Source: UBA1014 sp964344035
GTDB lineage: Bacteria > SAR324 > NAC60-12
Assembly (NCBI GenBank): GCA_964344035.1
Contig: CAYFLK010000061.1
Location: 1-25,342, forward strand
Direction: 5' to 3'
Length of the DNA: 25,342 bases
In this document: positions 7,788-16,860 of the stretch, piece by piece
Layout: each line of letters begins with the position of its first letter
How positions within the stretch are numbered: the first letter of the stretch is position 1
Notes under the pieces: model-generated
What the model was told of the DNA's origin: nothing
The model's database searches: none
Seen by the model: the letters and a program-made list of their open reading frames with translations, nothing else
Made by a program: the position numbers and the translations under genes

Positions 7788-8423
7788 TCAGATTTCCGCG
7801 CCGATCCCCTTGAGGATGATGCGGATTGTCTGCCGTTTTGCCTCTGCGAACTGTTCTTCCGACAAATCCTTGTTCCGGTTCAGGGTTTTGATCTGGTGTT
7901 CGAAATCCGCGAAATGCTGGGTCACTGCCCAGATCATGTACATCAAAAAACGTGGATTTAACGGCTGTATCTTTCCGGCATCCGACCACTCGTCGATACG
8001 GGCCGCACGGGTTTCCAGCCATGAAGCCAGCGTGGTTTCCAGTTCCTGCTGAATGACCGGTGCGCCTCTGATGATTTCAGTGGCCCAGATCTTCGATTCC
8101 TTAGGACGTTTTCTCGACAACTCCATCTTCGTTTCGATGTAACGTGTGAGCGCCTCAACCGGGTCCTCGTATACCTCAAAAGTGTCAGCCGCGTCCATCC
8201 ATGCACGGAAGATATCGTCCAACACCTTCCGGTAGAGGATTTCCTTGGTGGGAAAATAATAATGCAGGTTTGCTTTCGGGATTCCCGCCTCTTCCGCGAT
8301 CCTGCCCGTTGTCGCCCCGCGGTATCCGTAACGGGCAAAAACATCTACTGCCGCCTTGAGAATGCGCTGTTCGTTTGCTTCCCGGATCTGGTTCTTCTGT
8401 CGTGCTTTTTTGGCCGCTTTCAT
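7788..8423 (-). CDS. rutR: TetR-family regulator, RutR-like pyrimidine sensor
   Basis: The 211-residue protein has an N-terminal TetR DNA-binding domain (about 17-64, TTGRIAEEAGIPKANLHYYF) and a C-terminal domain strongly reminiscent of E. coli RutR, for example SRKRPKESKIWATEIIRGAP and LMYMIWAVTQHFADFEHQI. RutR binds uracil or thymine and then leaves its operator. The gene is divergent from the pyrimidine degradation genes, and an operator matching the RutR consensus lies between them. The ATG at 8423 follows GGGAAGGAA. Control of the adjacent operon and autoregulation are inferred from position and operator match. Confidence 0.85.
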   Translation of the reverse strand: MKAAKKARQKNQIREANEQRILKAAVDVFARYGYRGATTGRIAEEAGIPKANLHYYFPTKEILYRKVLDDIFRAWMDAADTFEVYEDPVEALTRYIETKMELSRKRPKESKIWATEIIRGAPVIQQELETTLASWLETRAARIDEWSDAGKIQPLNPRFLMYMIWAVTQHFADFEHQIKTLNRNKDLSEEQFAEAKRQTIRIILKGIGAEI

Positions 8424-8475
8424 TTCCTTCCCTGCCTTCTCCTGAATTCCATTTATCCGGACCTGTAAAAAAAAC

Positions 8476-8504
8476 TTGATTTGTTGCCGTCAAATGTTTA
8501 AACA
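8476..8504 (+). promoter_or_regulatory. Candidate promoter of the pyrimidine degradation operon
   Basis: -35 TTGATT (8476-8481), 17-bp spacer, -10 TAAACA (8499-8504). The RutR-type dyad starts at the end of the -10, covering the predicted transcription start. The -10 is only a moderate match to consensus. Confidence 0.4.
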
Positions 8505-8523
8505 ATCTTGACCGTTTGGTCAA
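8495..8523 (-). promoter_or_regulatory. Candidate promoter of the rutR-like gene
   Basis: Minus strand: -35 TTGACC (8523-8518), 17-bp spacer, -10 TAAACA (8500-8495). Its -35 is one arm of the RutR-type operator. Together with the plus-strand promoter it shares the palindromic core TGTTTAAACA (8495-8504). Confidence 0.4.
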
Positions 8524-8527
8524 GATT
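8504..8527. promoter_or_regulatory. RutR-type operator
   Basis: Perfect dyad with 10-bp arms (AATCTTGACC / GGTCAAGATT) and a 4-bp centre. Its core TTGACC-N4-GGTCAA has the spacing of the E. coli RutR consensus (TTGACCANNTGGTCAA, from memory). It sits between the rutR-like gene and the pyrimidine operon and overlaps both predicted promoters. Confidence 0.8.
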
Positions 8528-8610
8528 ATTTGGAACTCCGGAACAAAGCTGTTTCGGCAGAGCAGGCAGGATACACCAGCCGATTGAACCCATTTATAAA
8601 AGAGGATGCA

Positions 8611-9474
8611 ATGAAAGTACGTGCAGGACTGATCCAGATGTCGTTGAAAGGTGAAACTACGATGACTCCGGAAAAAATCAGGGACGCGATGACCGAAGCG
8701 CACATCCCGTACATTGAAGAAGCGGGACAGAAAGGGGTGCAGGTGCTTTGCATGCAGGAGGTTTTCACACAACCCTATTTCTGCCCGAGCCAGGACGCTA
8801 AGTGGTATGCTGCCGTCGAGAAAATCCCTGATGGTCCGACTACCAGGCTGATGCAGGAATACGCGAAGAAATACAACATGGTCATTGTCTCCCCGATTTA
8901 TGAAGAAGAAATGACCGGCGTTTATTACAACACCGCGGCAGTGATCGACGCTGATGGTGAATACCTCGGCAAATACCGCAAAACCCACATACCACATGTT
9001 GCCGGATTTTATGAAAAGTTTTTTTTCAAACCCGGAAACCTCGGCTTCCCGGTATTCGAAACCGCCTACTGCAACCTGGGGGTTTACATTTGTTATGACC
9101 GGCATTTCCCGGAAGGATGGCGCGCCCTCGCTCTCAACGGAGCGGAATACATCGTCAATCCTTCTGCCACTGTCGCCGGCCTTTCCCAATACCTCTGGGA
9201 ACTGGAGCAGCCCGCATCAGCAGTGGCAAACGGCTGTTACATCGGCGCGATCAACCGTGTCGGCACCGAGGAACCCTGGAACATCGGCAAGTTTTACGGA
9301 TCCAGTTACATCGTAAACCCGCGCGGAAAACTGGAAGCACAACTGGGAGAAGACGGCGACGGGCTGCTTGTCCATGACATGGACATGGACATGGTGAGGG
9401 AAATCCGCAACCTCTGGCAGTTTTTCCGTGACCGCAGACCGGAAAATTATGAAGACCTGGTAGAATTGCGCTGA
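8611..9474 (+). CDS. Beta-ureidopropionase (N-carbamoyl-beta-alanine amidohydrolase)
   Basis: This nitrilase-superfamily enzyme catalyses the last step of reductive pyrimidine degradation: N-carbamoyl-beta-alanine to beta-alanine, CO2 and ammonia (3-aminoisobutyrate from thymine). The 287-residue product shows the catalytic triad Glu50 (CMQEVFTQPYF), Lys124 (KYRKTHIPH) and Cys161 (GVYICYDRHFPEGW). ATG 8611 is chosen because AGAGGA precedes it; the frame is open back to a TTG at 8530, but that codon lies against the operator and has no ribosome binding site. It is the first gene of a run of same-strand pyrimidine genes. Other nitrilase-family N-carbamoyl hydrolases are possible, but the neighbours fix the call. 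Confidence 0.9.
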   Translation: MKVRAGLIQMSLKGETTMTPEKIRDAMTEAHIPYIEEAGQKGVQVLCMQEVFTQPYFCPSQDAKWYAAVEKIPDGPTTRLMQEYAKKYNMVIVSPIYEEEMTGVYYNTAAVIDADGEYLGKYRKTHIPHVAGFYEKFFFKPGNLGFPVFETAYCNLGVYICYDRHFPEGWRALALNGAEYIVNPSATVAGLSQYLWELEQPASAVANGCYIGAINRVGTEEPWNIGKFYGSSYIVNPRGKLEAQLGEDGDGLLVHDMDMDMVREIRNLWQFFRDRRPENYEDLVELR

Positions 9475-9519
9475 GGGTTTTTCATACTTGAATAATAGAG
9501 AAACTGCCCGGAGACTTTC

Positions 9520-10866
9520 ATGACCAGCACCGTCGATATCAAACCGGCAAGGCTTTCCGCATCAGAGCTGGAACGGAATTTTGCCGACATCCACCCTCCC
9601 ATGGACGAGCGGGAGGCATTGGCCGAGGCGCATCGCTGCCTTTTCTGCTATGACGCTCCATGCGTTGAGGCCTGTCCCACAAAAATCGACATCCCCGGTT
9701 TCATCCGTAAAATCACAACCGCGAACTTAAAAGGGTCGGCACGAGATATCCTCTCGCAAAACATCATGGGCGGTATGTGCGCCCGGGTCTGCCCCACGGA
9801 AGTGCTTTGCGAGGGAGCCTGTGTGCGCAAAACCCAGGATCACAAACCGATCCGCATCGGCGCGCTGCAACGGTATTCCACCGACTGGCTGTTCCGCAAA
9901 GAAGAACAGATCTTTCAGCGAGGACGGGAGACGGGGAAGCGGATTGCTGTTGTCGGCGGGGGGCCGGCCGGCCTTGCCTGCACCCACCGGCTGGCAAGGT
10001 TTGGGCACCAGGTCGTGATTTTTGAAGCACGAAGCAAGCTGAGCGGCCTGAATGAATACGGAATTGCCGCCTATAAAACAGTGGCCGGGTTCGCTCAGCG
10101 GGAAACAGCATACATCCTTGGTTTGGGCGGTATTGAAACCCGCATGAACACCCGATTCGGAAAAGAAGTGGTTCTCGCCCAGCTGCGCCGGGAATTCGAT
10201 GCCGTGTTTCTTGGCATCGGACTCGGTGCAGTAAATGAACTGGACCTCGGTGAATCTCGGCCCCAAGGGGTCCATTATGCAATTGAATTCATCGAGCAAC
10301 TCCGCCAAACGGAAAACCCGGCATCTCTGCCGGTGGGACGAAAAGTTCTCGCCATCGGCGGAGGCAGCACGGCCATCGATATTGCAGTGCAAAGCAAACG
10401 GCTCGGTGCTGAGGACGTTACTCTTGTCTACCGCCGTGGTCCGAAACAAATGGGGGCCACAGAGGTGGAACGTGAATTTGCCCAGTTAAACGACGTTCGC
10501 GTCCGGAATTGGCTGCAGCCGCGCGAATGGATAACTGATCAGGGCCACGTTCGCGGAATGGTGTTTGAGTATACCCGCCTGAACGGTGCTGGAAAACTGG
10601 TTGGGAAAGGGGAATTTCTGGAACTGGAAGCGGACGTGGTGTTTCTCGCGTTGGGACAGAAACTGAACAGCGTGGATTTCGGCACGGAAGAAGACTTACA
10701 AATTAACAAAGGAAGAATTGAAGTCGATACCTCCGGGGCAACAGGAATTCCCGGCATCTGGGCCGGAGGCGATTGCACAGTTGCGGGGAAAGACCTTACC
10801 GTGCATGCCGTTGAGCAGGGAACAACCGCGGCCGTTTCAATTCACGAGTGGCTGCAAGCAAAATAA
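9520..10866 (+). CDS. preT: NAD(P)-dependent dihydropyrimidine dehydrogenase, subunit PreT
   Basis: This is the electron-input subunit of bacterial dihydropyrimidine dehydrogenase. The 448 residues show an N-terminal iron-sulfur region with Cys40, 43, 48, 52 and Cys87, 91, 97, 101, then an FAD-binding Rossmann motif (VVGGGPAGLAC, 145-154) and a nucleotide-binding motif (AIGGGSTAID, about 279). The final FAD segment is GIWAGGDCTVAGKDLTVHAVEQG. It corresponds to the N-terminal half of eukaryotic DPD and passes electrons from NAD(P)H to PreA. It starts 45 bp after the beta-ureidopropionase gene and ends 26 bp before preA. Confidence 0.93.
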   Translation: MTSTVDIKPARLSASELERNFADIHPPMDEREALAEAHRCLFCYDAPCVEACPTKIDIPGFIRKITTANLKGSARDILSQNIMGGMCARVCPTEVLCEGACVRKTQDHKPIRIGALQRYSTDWLFRKEEQIFQRGRETGKRIAVVGGGPAGLACTHRLARFGHQVVIFEARSKLSGLNEYGIAAYKTVAGFAQRETAYILGLGGIETRMNTRFGKEVVLAQLRREFDAVFLGIGLGAVNELDLGESRPQGVHYAIEFIEQLRQTENPASLPVGRKVLAIGGGSTAIDIAVQSKRLGAEDVTLVYRRGPKQMGATEVEREFAQLNDVRVRNWLQPREWITDQGHVRGMVFEYTRLNGAGKLVGKGEFLELEADVVFLALGQKLNSVDFGTEEDLQINKGRIEVDTSGATGIPGIWAGGDCTVAGKDLTVHAVEQGTTAAVSIHEWLQAK

Positions 10867-10892
10867 TCTAACAGCGTTTCACAGGACAGATC

Positions 10893-12170
10893 ATGGCAGA
10901 CTTGAGTTGCAGCGTGGCGGGGATTCCATCACCGAATCCGTTCTGGGTGGCATCGGCTCCTCCGTCGGATAAATATTACAATGTCGAGCGGGCGTTTAAG
11001 GCCGGATGGGGCGGCGTAGTCTGGAAAACACTTGGGTTGGACCCGCCCATCGTCAATACCGCATCGCGTTACGGAGGACTGGACCTCAACGGGCAGCGAA
11101 TGGCGGGATTCAACAATATTGAACTTATCAGCGACCGACCGCTTGACATCAATCTTGAAGAAATCAAGCAAATCAAGCGTGAATGGCCCGACCGCGCAGT
11201 GGTTGTCTCCCTGATGGTCCCCTGCAATCAGAATGACTGGGAGTTCATGCTGAGGAAGATAGAAGACACCGGCGCGGACGGCGTTGAACTTAACTTCGGC
11301 TGCCCCCACGGGATGTCCGAACGCGATATGGGGTCAGCCGTGGGACAGGTCCCGGAATACGTGGAGATGGTCACCCGCTGGGTGAAAGAAAGCTCCCACC
11401 TTCCCTGCTTGGTGAAACTGACTCCGAACATTACCGATATCCGCTATCCCGCGCGCGCCGCCCAGGCCGGTGGAGCCGACGGAGTTTCTTTGATAAACAC
11501 TATCAGTTCCATAATCTCCGTCAACCTTGATACTATGTGCCCGGAACCGAGTGTTGACGGAAAGGCGACTCATGGCGGTTACTGCGGGCCGGCGGTCAAG
11601 CCCATCGCCATGAACATGACCGCTGAAATAGCGCGTGATCCGGAAACTCAAAACTTGCCAATCTCGGCGATTGGCGGTATTTCCAATTGGAAGGATGCGG
11701 CTGAATTCATCTCGTTGGGGGCACAAGGAGTTCAGGTCTGCACCGCGATCATGCACTACGGTTTCCGAATCGTTGATGACATGATCGAAGGGTTGAGCAA
11801 CTGGATGGACGAGAAAGGATACCCCGGCATTGAGGATTTCCGCGGCAGGGCGGTGCGGAAGGTCACCGATTGGCAGTTTCTCAACCTCAACTATGACATC
11901 AAGGCAAGGATTGACGAATCCTTGTGCATCGAATGCGGGCTCTGCCACATCGCCTGTGAAGACGCTTCCCACCAGGCGATCCGGCAGGAAAAAGTCAATG
12001 GTGGCAGGCATTTCAAAATAATCGATTCCGAATGTGTTGGTTGTAACCTGTGCATGCTCGTCTGCCCCGTACCGAACTGCATCACCATGGCCAGAGTGGA
12101 CCCCGGCACTGTCTATCAGAACTGGACCACCCACCCCAACAACCCAATGCGAATTTCTGAAACCGAATAA
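10893..12170 (+). CDS. preA: NAD(P)-dependent dihydropyrimidine dehydrogenase, catalytic subunit PreA
   Basis: PreA reduces uracil and thymine to their 5,6-dihydro forms using electrons from PreT. The 425-residue protein is an FMN TIM barrel of the dihydroorotate dehydrogenase type (NPFWVASAPPSDKYYN at the start; LNFGCPHGMSERDMGSAVGQ; KLTPNITDI; GIGGISNW-like ISAIGGISNWKDAAEF). It is followed by a ferredoxin domain with two 4Fe-4S motifs, Cys345/348/351/355 and Cys381/384/387/391. In the loop MGSAVGQ the animal enzyme carries a catalytic cysteine (ACGQ, from memory), while this protein has Val, as E. coli PreA appears to. It is adjacent to preT and must form a complex with it. Confidence 0.93.
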   Translation: MADLSCSVAGIPSPNPFWVASAPPSDKYYNVERAFKAGWGGVVWKTLGLDPPIVNTASRYGGLDLNGQRMAGFNNIELISDRPLDINLEEIKQIKREWPDRAVVVSLMVPCNQNDWEFMLRKIEDTGADGVELNFGCPHGMSERDMGSAVGQVPEYVEMVTRWVKESSHLPCLVKLTPNITDIRYPARAAQAGGADGVSLINTISSIISVNLDTMCPEPSVDGKATHGGYCGPAVKPIAMNMTAEIARDPETQNLPISAIGGISNWKDAAEFISLGAQGVQVCTAIMHYGFRIVDDMIEGLSNWMDEKGYPGIEDFRGRAVRKVTDWQFLNLNYDIKARIDESLCIECGLCHIACEDASHQAIRQEKVNGGRHFKIIDSECVGCNLCMLVCPVPNCITMARVDPGTVYQNWTTHPNNPMRISETE

Positions 12171-12297
12171 CCGGCATTTTAACTTGAACCCGTGAACAAC
12201 GGCAGTTTGACTCAAAATGGCAGGAATGATCGAAAGCTGAACCCTTTGGGCTCGGCCTGAGAATGAACACAAAGAAACACCCAAACAAGGAGAGAAT

Positions 12298-13746
12298 ATG
12301 GGAATTCTGATCAAAGGCGGGACCGTGGTAAACTCGGACCAAAGTTTCAGGGCGGATGTCTACTGTGAAGATGGTGTCATCAAAGCAGTAAGTGAAGACA
12401 TCAACGATTCAGGCGCCACCAACACGGAAACAGTTGACGCCGGAGGCTGCCTGGTCATGCCCGGAGGCATTGACCCGCACACGCACATGCAGCTTCCGTT
12501 CATGGGCACAGTGGCCTCCGATGATTTTTTCTCCGGGACCACTGCCGGATTGGTCGGGGGCACCACCATGATCATCGATTTTGTCATTCCCAACCCGCAA
12601 GAACCTGTGATGGAAGCGTACCATAAATGGCGCGGATGGGCGGAGAAATCCGCAGCGGATTACAGCTTCCATGTTGCCATCACTTGGTGGGATGAGACTG
12701 TGCATGAAGCAATGGGCACGCTTTGCCGTGAGTATGGAGTGAACAGCTTCAAACACTTCATGGCCTACAAAGGTGCAATTATGGCGGAAGACGAGACGTT
12801 GGTGAACAGTTTCACCCGCGCGCGTGAACTTGGCGCCTTGTGCACCGTGCACGCGGAAAGCGGAGAACTGGTGGCGCACCTGCAGCAGGAAATGCTTAAG
12901 CGCGGCATCACCGGACCGGAAGGACACCCCCTCTCGCGTCCACCGGAGGTCGAGGGTGAGGCGGCAAACCGCATCATCCGCTTCGCTCAAGTGCTGGAAA
13001 CCCCGGTGTATATCGTACACACTTCATGCGCTCATTCCCTGAACGAGATCGCGCGGGCGCGCCGCGAGGGACAGCGGGTGTTCGGAGAAGTGCTGACCGG
13101 TCACCTGATTGTAGACGACAGCGTATACCGCCACCCGGATTTCGAATATGCCGCCGCACACGTGATGAGCCCTCCGTTCAGACCGAAAGGCAACAAGGAA
13201 GCCCTCTGGCGCGGGCTGCAGTCGGGAGACTTGCAGACCACTGCCACAGACCACTGCTGCTTCTGCGCTGACCAGAAAGCGATGGGCAAGGACGATTTCA
13301 CAAAAATCCCCAACGGCACCGGAGGAGTTGAAGACCGCATGCACGTGCTTTGGACCAACGGGGTAAACAACGGGCGCCTGACGCAGAACGAGTTTGTCAG
13401 TGCAACATCCGCCAACGCGGCCAAGATTTTTAATATATACCCGCGCAAAGGGCACATCAGCGTGGGAAGCGATGCCGACCTGGTGGTCTGGGACCCGGAA
13501 AGAACCCGCAACATTTCAGCGAAAACCCATCACCAGAACGTTGATTTCAACATCTTCGAGGGGATGGAAGTGAAAGGCATAAATGTCGTCACCGTCAGTC
13601 AGGGGAAAGTGGTCTACCTGGACGGAGACGTACGAACCGAAAGGGGCACAGGACGTTACATCGAACGGCCCTGCTTTGCATCATATTATGATGCGGTAGA
13701 AAAACGAAGCTCAGCGCTGGCGCCTGCCGCTGTAGAACGAAACTGA
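12298..13746 (+). CDS. Dihydropyrimidinase (D-hydantoinase)
   Basis: This cyclic amidohydrolase opens 5,6-dihydrouracil or dihydrothymine to the N-carbamoyl-beta-amino acid. The 482-residue length is typical. The binuclear zinc site is intact: His61 and His63 (DPHTHMQ), carbamylated Lys158 (KHFMAYKGA), His185 (CTVHAES), His241 (YIVHTSCAHS) and Asp318 (TTATDHC). AAGGAG precedes the ATG at a normal distance. A 127-bp gap separates it from preA; I see no terminator or good promoter there, so it is probably in the same operon. Confidence 0.93.
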   Translation: MGILIKGGTVVNSDQSFRADVYCEDGVIKAVSEDINDSGATNTETVDAGGCLVMPGGIDPHTHMQLPFMGTVASDDFFSGTTAGLVGGTTMIIDFVIPNPQEPVMEAYHKWRGWAEKSAADYSFHVAITWWDETVHEAMGTLCREYGVNSFKHFMAYKGAIMAEDETLVNSFTRARELGALCTVHAESGELVAHLQQEMLKRGITGPEGHPLSRPPEVEGEAANRIIRFAQVLETPVYIVHTSCAHSLNEIARARREGQRVFGEVLTGHLIVDDSVYRHPDFEYAAAHVMSPPFRPKGNKEALWRGLQSGDLQTTATDHCCFCADQKAMGKDDFTKIPNGTGGVEDRMHVLWTNGVNNGRLTQNEFVSATSANAAKIFNIYPRKGHISVGSDADLVVWDPERTRNISAKTHHQNVDFNIFEGMEVKGINVVTVSQGKVVYLDGDVRTERGTGRYIERPCFASYYDAVEKRSSALAPAAVERN

Positions 13747-13873
13747 AACACGGACATGCAGTCAGGCAGGGCACAATGTAGATTAAGCGCTGCCGGGCTG
13801 CAGGGAGGAAAACCGAAACAAACATACCCGCCCAATTCCGCCATTTTTTATCACAAACCACTGAAACAAACAT

Positions 13874-14713
13874 TTGCAGGAAATTTCCAGCTTAACCCCC
13901 GGTACAGGGATTGAGGCTGATTCGAGCAATACAGTAAAAGAACATGCGGTCATGGCGCGGGATCTGGACATGGTTTTTCAGACCGCGGATGGTCCGGTTC
14001 ACGCTCTTTCAGGCATCAACCTTGAAATTCACAAGGGTGATTTCATCTCCCTCATCGGTCCATCCGGCTGCGGTAAAACCACCCTTCTGAGAGTGATTGC
14101 CGACCTGGAACAGCCGACAGGCGGCACCATAAAAGTTAACGGCGTCACCCCTGAGCAGGCAAGGCTTAGCCGTGCTTATGGTTACGTTTTTCAGTCCCCG
14201 GCCCTGTATCCATGGCGAACTGTTGAAGGAAACCTCAAATTGCCCCTGGAAATTATGGGGGTCCCCGCGGATGAACAGAAACGCAGGGCACGAGAAACCT
14301 TGGCGATGGTCAATCTCATGGGTTTCGAAATGAAATTTCCCTGGCAGCTTTCTGGAGGAATGCAGCAGCGTGTTTCAATCGCCAGGGCTCTTACATTCAA
14401 CCCGGATTTGATGCTGATGGACGAACCCTTCGGGGCGCTGGATGAAATCGTGAGGGACCAATTGAACGAGCATTTTTTGCGTCTCTGGGAGAAAACTGGG
14501 AAAACCGTGGTGTTTGTCACTCACTCAATTCCGGAAGCCGCGTACCTTTCCACACGCATAATCGTCATGTCCCCCAGGCCGGGGGAAATCATCGACAGCA
14601 TCAAAAGCGATTTGCCCGCGGACCGCGGTCTCGAGGTCCGTGATACCCCGGAATTTCTGAATCTCTCCCACCGGATTCGGGAGGGACTGCGCGCTGGTCA
14701 CAGCTATGATTGA
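13874..14713 (+). CDS. ABC transporter ATP-binding protein (NMT1/THI5-type importer)
   Basis: A complete ABC ATPase: Walker A GPSGCGKTT, Q-loop VFQSPALYPW, signature LSGGMQQR, Walker B LMLMDEPFGALDE and H-loop VFVTHSIPEAA. It resembles the SsuB/TauB/ThiZ group that energises import of sulfonates, nitrate or pyrimidine-like compounds. The start is unsure. No ATG occurs before Met27 (13952), but residues 24-33 look like the first beta strand of the domain, so I favour the TTG at 13874 (279 aa); neither has a clear ribosome binding site. It overlaps the first permease gene by 8 bp. Location after dihydropyrimidinase suggests uptake of a pyrimidine, dihydropyrimidine or hydantoin. Confidence 0.85.
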   Translation: MQEISSLTPGTGIEADSSNTVKEHAVMARDLDMVFQTADGPVHALSGINLEIHKGDFISLIGPSGCGKTTLLRVIADLEQPTGGTIKVNGVTPEQARLSRAYGYVFQSPALYPWRTVEGNLKLPLEIMGVPADEQKRRARETLAMVNLMGFEMKFPWQLSGGMQQRVSIARALTFNPDLMLMDEPFGALDEIVRDQLNEHFLRLWEKTGKTVVFVTHSIPEAAYLSTRIIVMSPRPGEIIDSIKSDLPADRGLEVRDTPEFLNLSHRIREGLRAGHSYD

Positions 14714-15632
14714 CAAATTCGTAAATAGTAAACGTTGGGGTCTCGTGATGATGTCGCGATTCCGGACTTCTACTTTTTTGTCGGTTTCAACGGTAGTGGT
14801 AGTGATCCTGATCGCATGGTACATCGGGGCGGTTTACCTGAATGCTCCCTTATTGAAAGATCGATACCAGCGGCAAAATACGCAATGGACTTTAACCAAG
14901 CTGGTTGATGATGCCTGGTCCATGGATCGTCCGATACTGCCCGCGCCGCATCAGATTGCCGCGGACATGAACAAATCGATTTTCGGCCGCAAAGTTACTT
15001 CCAAGCGCAGCCTTGTTTATCACAGCTGGGTCACTATTTCTTCAACACTGGTCGGGTTTGCTTTTGGGGCGACCCTCGGCATCCTCCTTGCGGTCGGAAT
15101 TGTACACATACCAACTCTGGACAAAAGCGTGATGCCCTGGGTGATTGCCTCCCAAACAATTCCGATTCTTGCCATCGCGCCGATGATTATTGTCGTCTTC
15201 GGCGCCATCGGCTTGACCGGCCTGCTGCCTAAGGCCAGCATTTCAGCCTATCTCTGTTTTTTCCCCGTGACAATCGGCATGGTGAAGGGTTTACGTTCCC
15301 CCGATCCGATCCATCTTGACCTGATGAAAACATATCACGCGTCACGTAATCAGACATTCCGCAAATTACGCTGGCCGGCATCCACCCCGTTTCTTTTTGC
15401 CAGTTTCAAGGTATCGATTGCTATCAGCCTAGTCGGCGCCATTGTCGGGGAGTTACCCGCGGGCGCTCGGGCGGGACTGGGAGCAAGGTTGCTCACCGGG
15501 TCTTATTATGGTCAAACTGTGCAGATCTGGAGCGCCCTGATCGTCGCGTCCCTGCTTGCCGGGACGCTGGTGTTCCTGATGTCCGTTTTGGAGCGCGCGA
15601 TTGTGAAATCGATGGGCGGCCGGCTGGTATGA
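14706..15632 (+). CDS. ABC transporter permease 1 (NMT1/THI5-type importer)
   Basis: The 308-residue protein has an N-terminal membrane segment (about 20-45), a periplasmic stretch, then the BPD-type permease core of about five helices. The cytoplasmic coupling loop is DLMKTYHASRNQTFRKLRWPASTPFLF, followed by SIAISLVGAIVGEL, as in SsuC/TauC-type permeases. It overlaps the ATPase gene by 8 bp and the next permease by 4 bp (ATGA), a tight translational unit. A later in-frame ATG at 14748 is also possible. Substrate unknown; pyrimidine-type compound inferred from context. Confidence 0.85.
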   Translation: MIDKFVNSKRWGLVMMSRFRTSTFLSVSTVVVVILIAWYIGAVYLNAPLLKDRYQRQNTQWTLTKLVDDAWSMDRPILPAPHQIAADMNKSIFGRKVTSKRSLVYHSWVTISSTLVGFAFGATLGILLAVGIVHIPTLDKSVMPWVIASQTIPILAIAPMIIVVFGAIGLTGLLPKASISAYLCFFPVTIGMVKGLRSPDPIHLDLMKTYHASRNQTFRKLRWPASTPFLFASFKVSIAISLVGAIVGELPAGARAGLGARLLTGSYYGQTVQIWSALIVASLLAGTLVFLMSVLERAIVKSMGGRLV

Positions 15633-16786
15633 ATCCCGGGATGGCAAGGGCGGAAAACAGCAATGGCAAATCGCATATGTTCAAACCAGGCATGGTGTTT
15701 CTCTTGCTGTTTACGCTACAGGCTATGTTTTCGGGAGACTGGATGTATACAACGAATTGGGTTCTACTCCTCACGTTCATCCCGGTCGTTTTTACATTTC
15801 TCGATTTATTAAAGATATCCCCCCGGGATCAGGCAGTTTCCAGCATCATTTTGTTTGTGGGGACACTAAGCGGATGCGCCGCCACCTTGATCTTGGTACA
15901 TCGCTTCCCTGATGAAATCACGGGTTGGGGAATGTGGCTTTATGTGATGGGGATGCTGCTGCTGATCTGGGAGATCATGGGGATGTGGTCTGCAATGGAC
16001 AACCGTCTGTGGCCAATCACGGGAATGACGGTAAACCTGCTTGTACCCCTGCTCTTTGGTTCGGCATTGATCTATCTTTGGGAAATACTCACACTCGGTT
16101 TCGCTGTCCCACAGGTGCTGCTGCCCTCGCCTTCTTTGATTGCCCTTGCGTTCGCCCACTCAACGTCAATGCTCTGGGCTGATTTTCAACAGACCTTCCT
16201 GAAAGCGGTGCTGTCGGGATACCTGATGGGCTGCGGACTTGGATTCGCGGTGGCGGTGATGGTCGACCGCGTCCCTTTTCTGCAACACGGACTGCTTCCC
16301 CTCGGCAACCTGGTCAGCGCCCTGCCGATTGTCGGCATCGCTCCCATCATGGTCATGTGGTTCGGCTTCGACTGGCAGTCCAAGGCCGCGTTGGTAGTTA
16401 TCATGACTTTCTTTCCCATGCTGGTGAACACCATCACCGGACTGGCTTCAACAGGTCGCATCGAACGGGACCTGATGCATTCCTATGCCGCGGGTTATTG
16501 GCAGAACCTGTTGCTGCTCCGGCTGCACAACGCACTTCCGTTTATTTTCAATGCGCTCAAGATCAATTCCACATTGGCCCTCATCGGGGCAATTGTGGCA
16601 GAGTTTTTCGGTACCCCGATTGTGGGAATGGGATTCCGCATTTCCACCGAGGTGGGCCGTATGAATGTTGACATCGTGTGGGCAACCATCACGGTGGCAG
16701 CACTGGCGGGTTCGCTGTTCTATGCGTTGATCGCTCTTTGCGAACGACGTTTTACCGGGTGGCACCCGTCTTTTCGCAACCGCTAG
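15629..16786 (+). CDS. ABC transporter permease 2 (NMT1/THI5-type importer)
   Basis: The 385-residue protein has several extra N-terminal membrane segments (about 15-145) before the permease core, whose coupling loop is RDLMHSYAAGYWQNLLLLRLHNALPFIF followed by STLALIGAIVAEFFGTPIVGMGFRI. The longer N terminus distinguishes it from permease 1, so the importer is a heterodimer. It shares ATGA with the end of permease 1. The binding-protein gene follows 74 bp downstream. Confidence 0.85.
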   Translation: MNPGMARAENSNGKSHMFKPGMVFLLLFTLQAMFSGDWMYTTNWVLLLTFIPVVFTFLDLLKISPRDQAVSSIILFVGTLSGCAATLILVHRFPDEITGWGMWLYVMGMLLLIWEIMGMWSAMDNRLWPITGMTVNLLVPLLFGSALIYLWEILTLGFAVPQVLLPSPSLIALAFAHSTSMLWADFQQTFLKAVLSGYLMGCGLGFAVAVMVDRVPFLQHGLLPLGNLVSALPIVGIAPIMVMWFGFDWQSKAALVVIMTFFPMLVNTITGLASTGRIERDLMHSYAAGYWQNLLLLRLHNALPFIFNALKINSTLALIGAIVAEFFGTPIVGMGFRISTEVGRMNVDIVWATITVAALAGSLFYALIALCERRFTGWHPSFRNR

Positions 16787-16860
16787 GACACGGTTCTGGA
16801 ACGTTTCCCTGTTCCCGGCCCTGCTGTCCCGGCTTACATCAACATCAGCAGGAGAATCGA

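Noticed and set aside
8185..9189. Long minus-strand open frame (334 codons) opposite the beta-ureidopropionase gene
   Set aside because: Its sense partner has a complete catalytic triad and family length; the antisense frame has no recognisable domain and also overlaps the rutR-like gene and the operator.
9727..10449. Minus-strand open frame (240 codons) opposite preT
   Set aside because: Shadow of a well-supported FAD/iron-sulfur protein; no domain or start signal.
11310..11350. Valine at the place of the catalytic cysteine of animal dihydropyrimidine dehydrogenase in PreA
   Set aside because: As far as I recall, E. coli PreA also has Val in this loop, so it is a bacterial family trait rather than an anomaly.
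11334..12314. Long minus-strand open frame (326 codons) opposite preA
   Set aside because: PreA on the plus strand has all motifs including eight iron-sulfur cysteines; the antisense product has no family resemblance or ribosome binding site.
13815..13873. 11-bp direct repeat GAAACAAACAT, 48 bp apart, just before the ABC ATPase start
   Set aside because: Only two short copies, no dyad and no known regulator pattern; may be chance.
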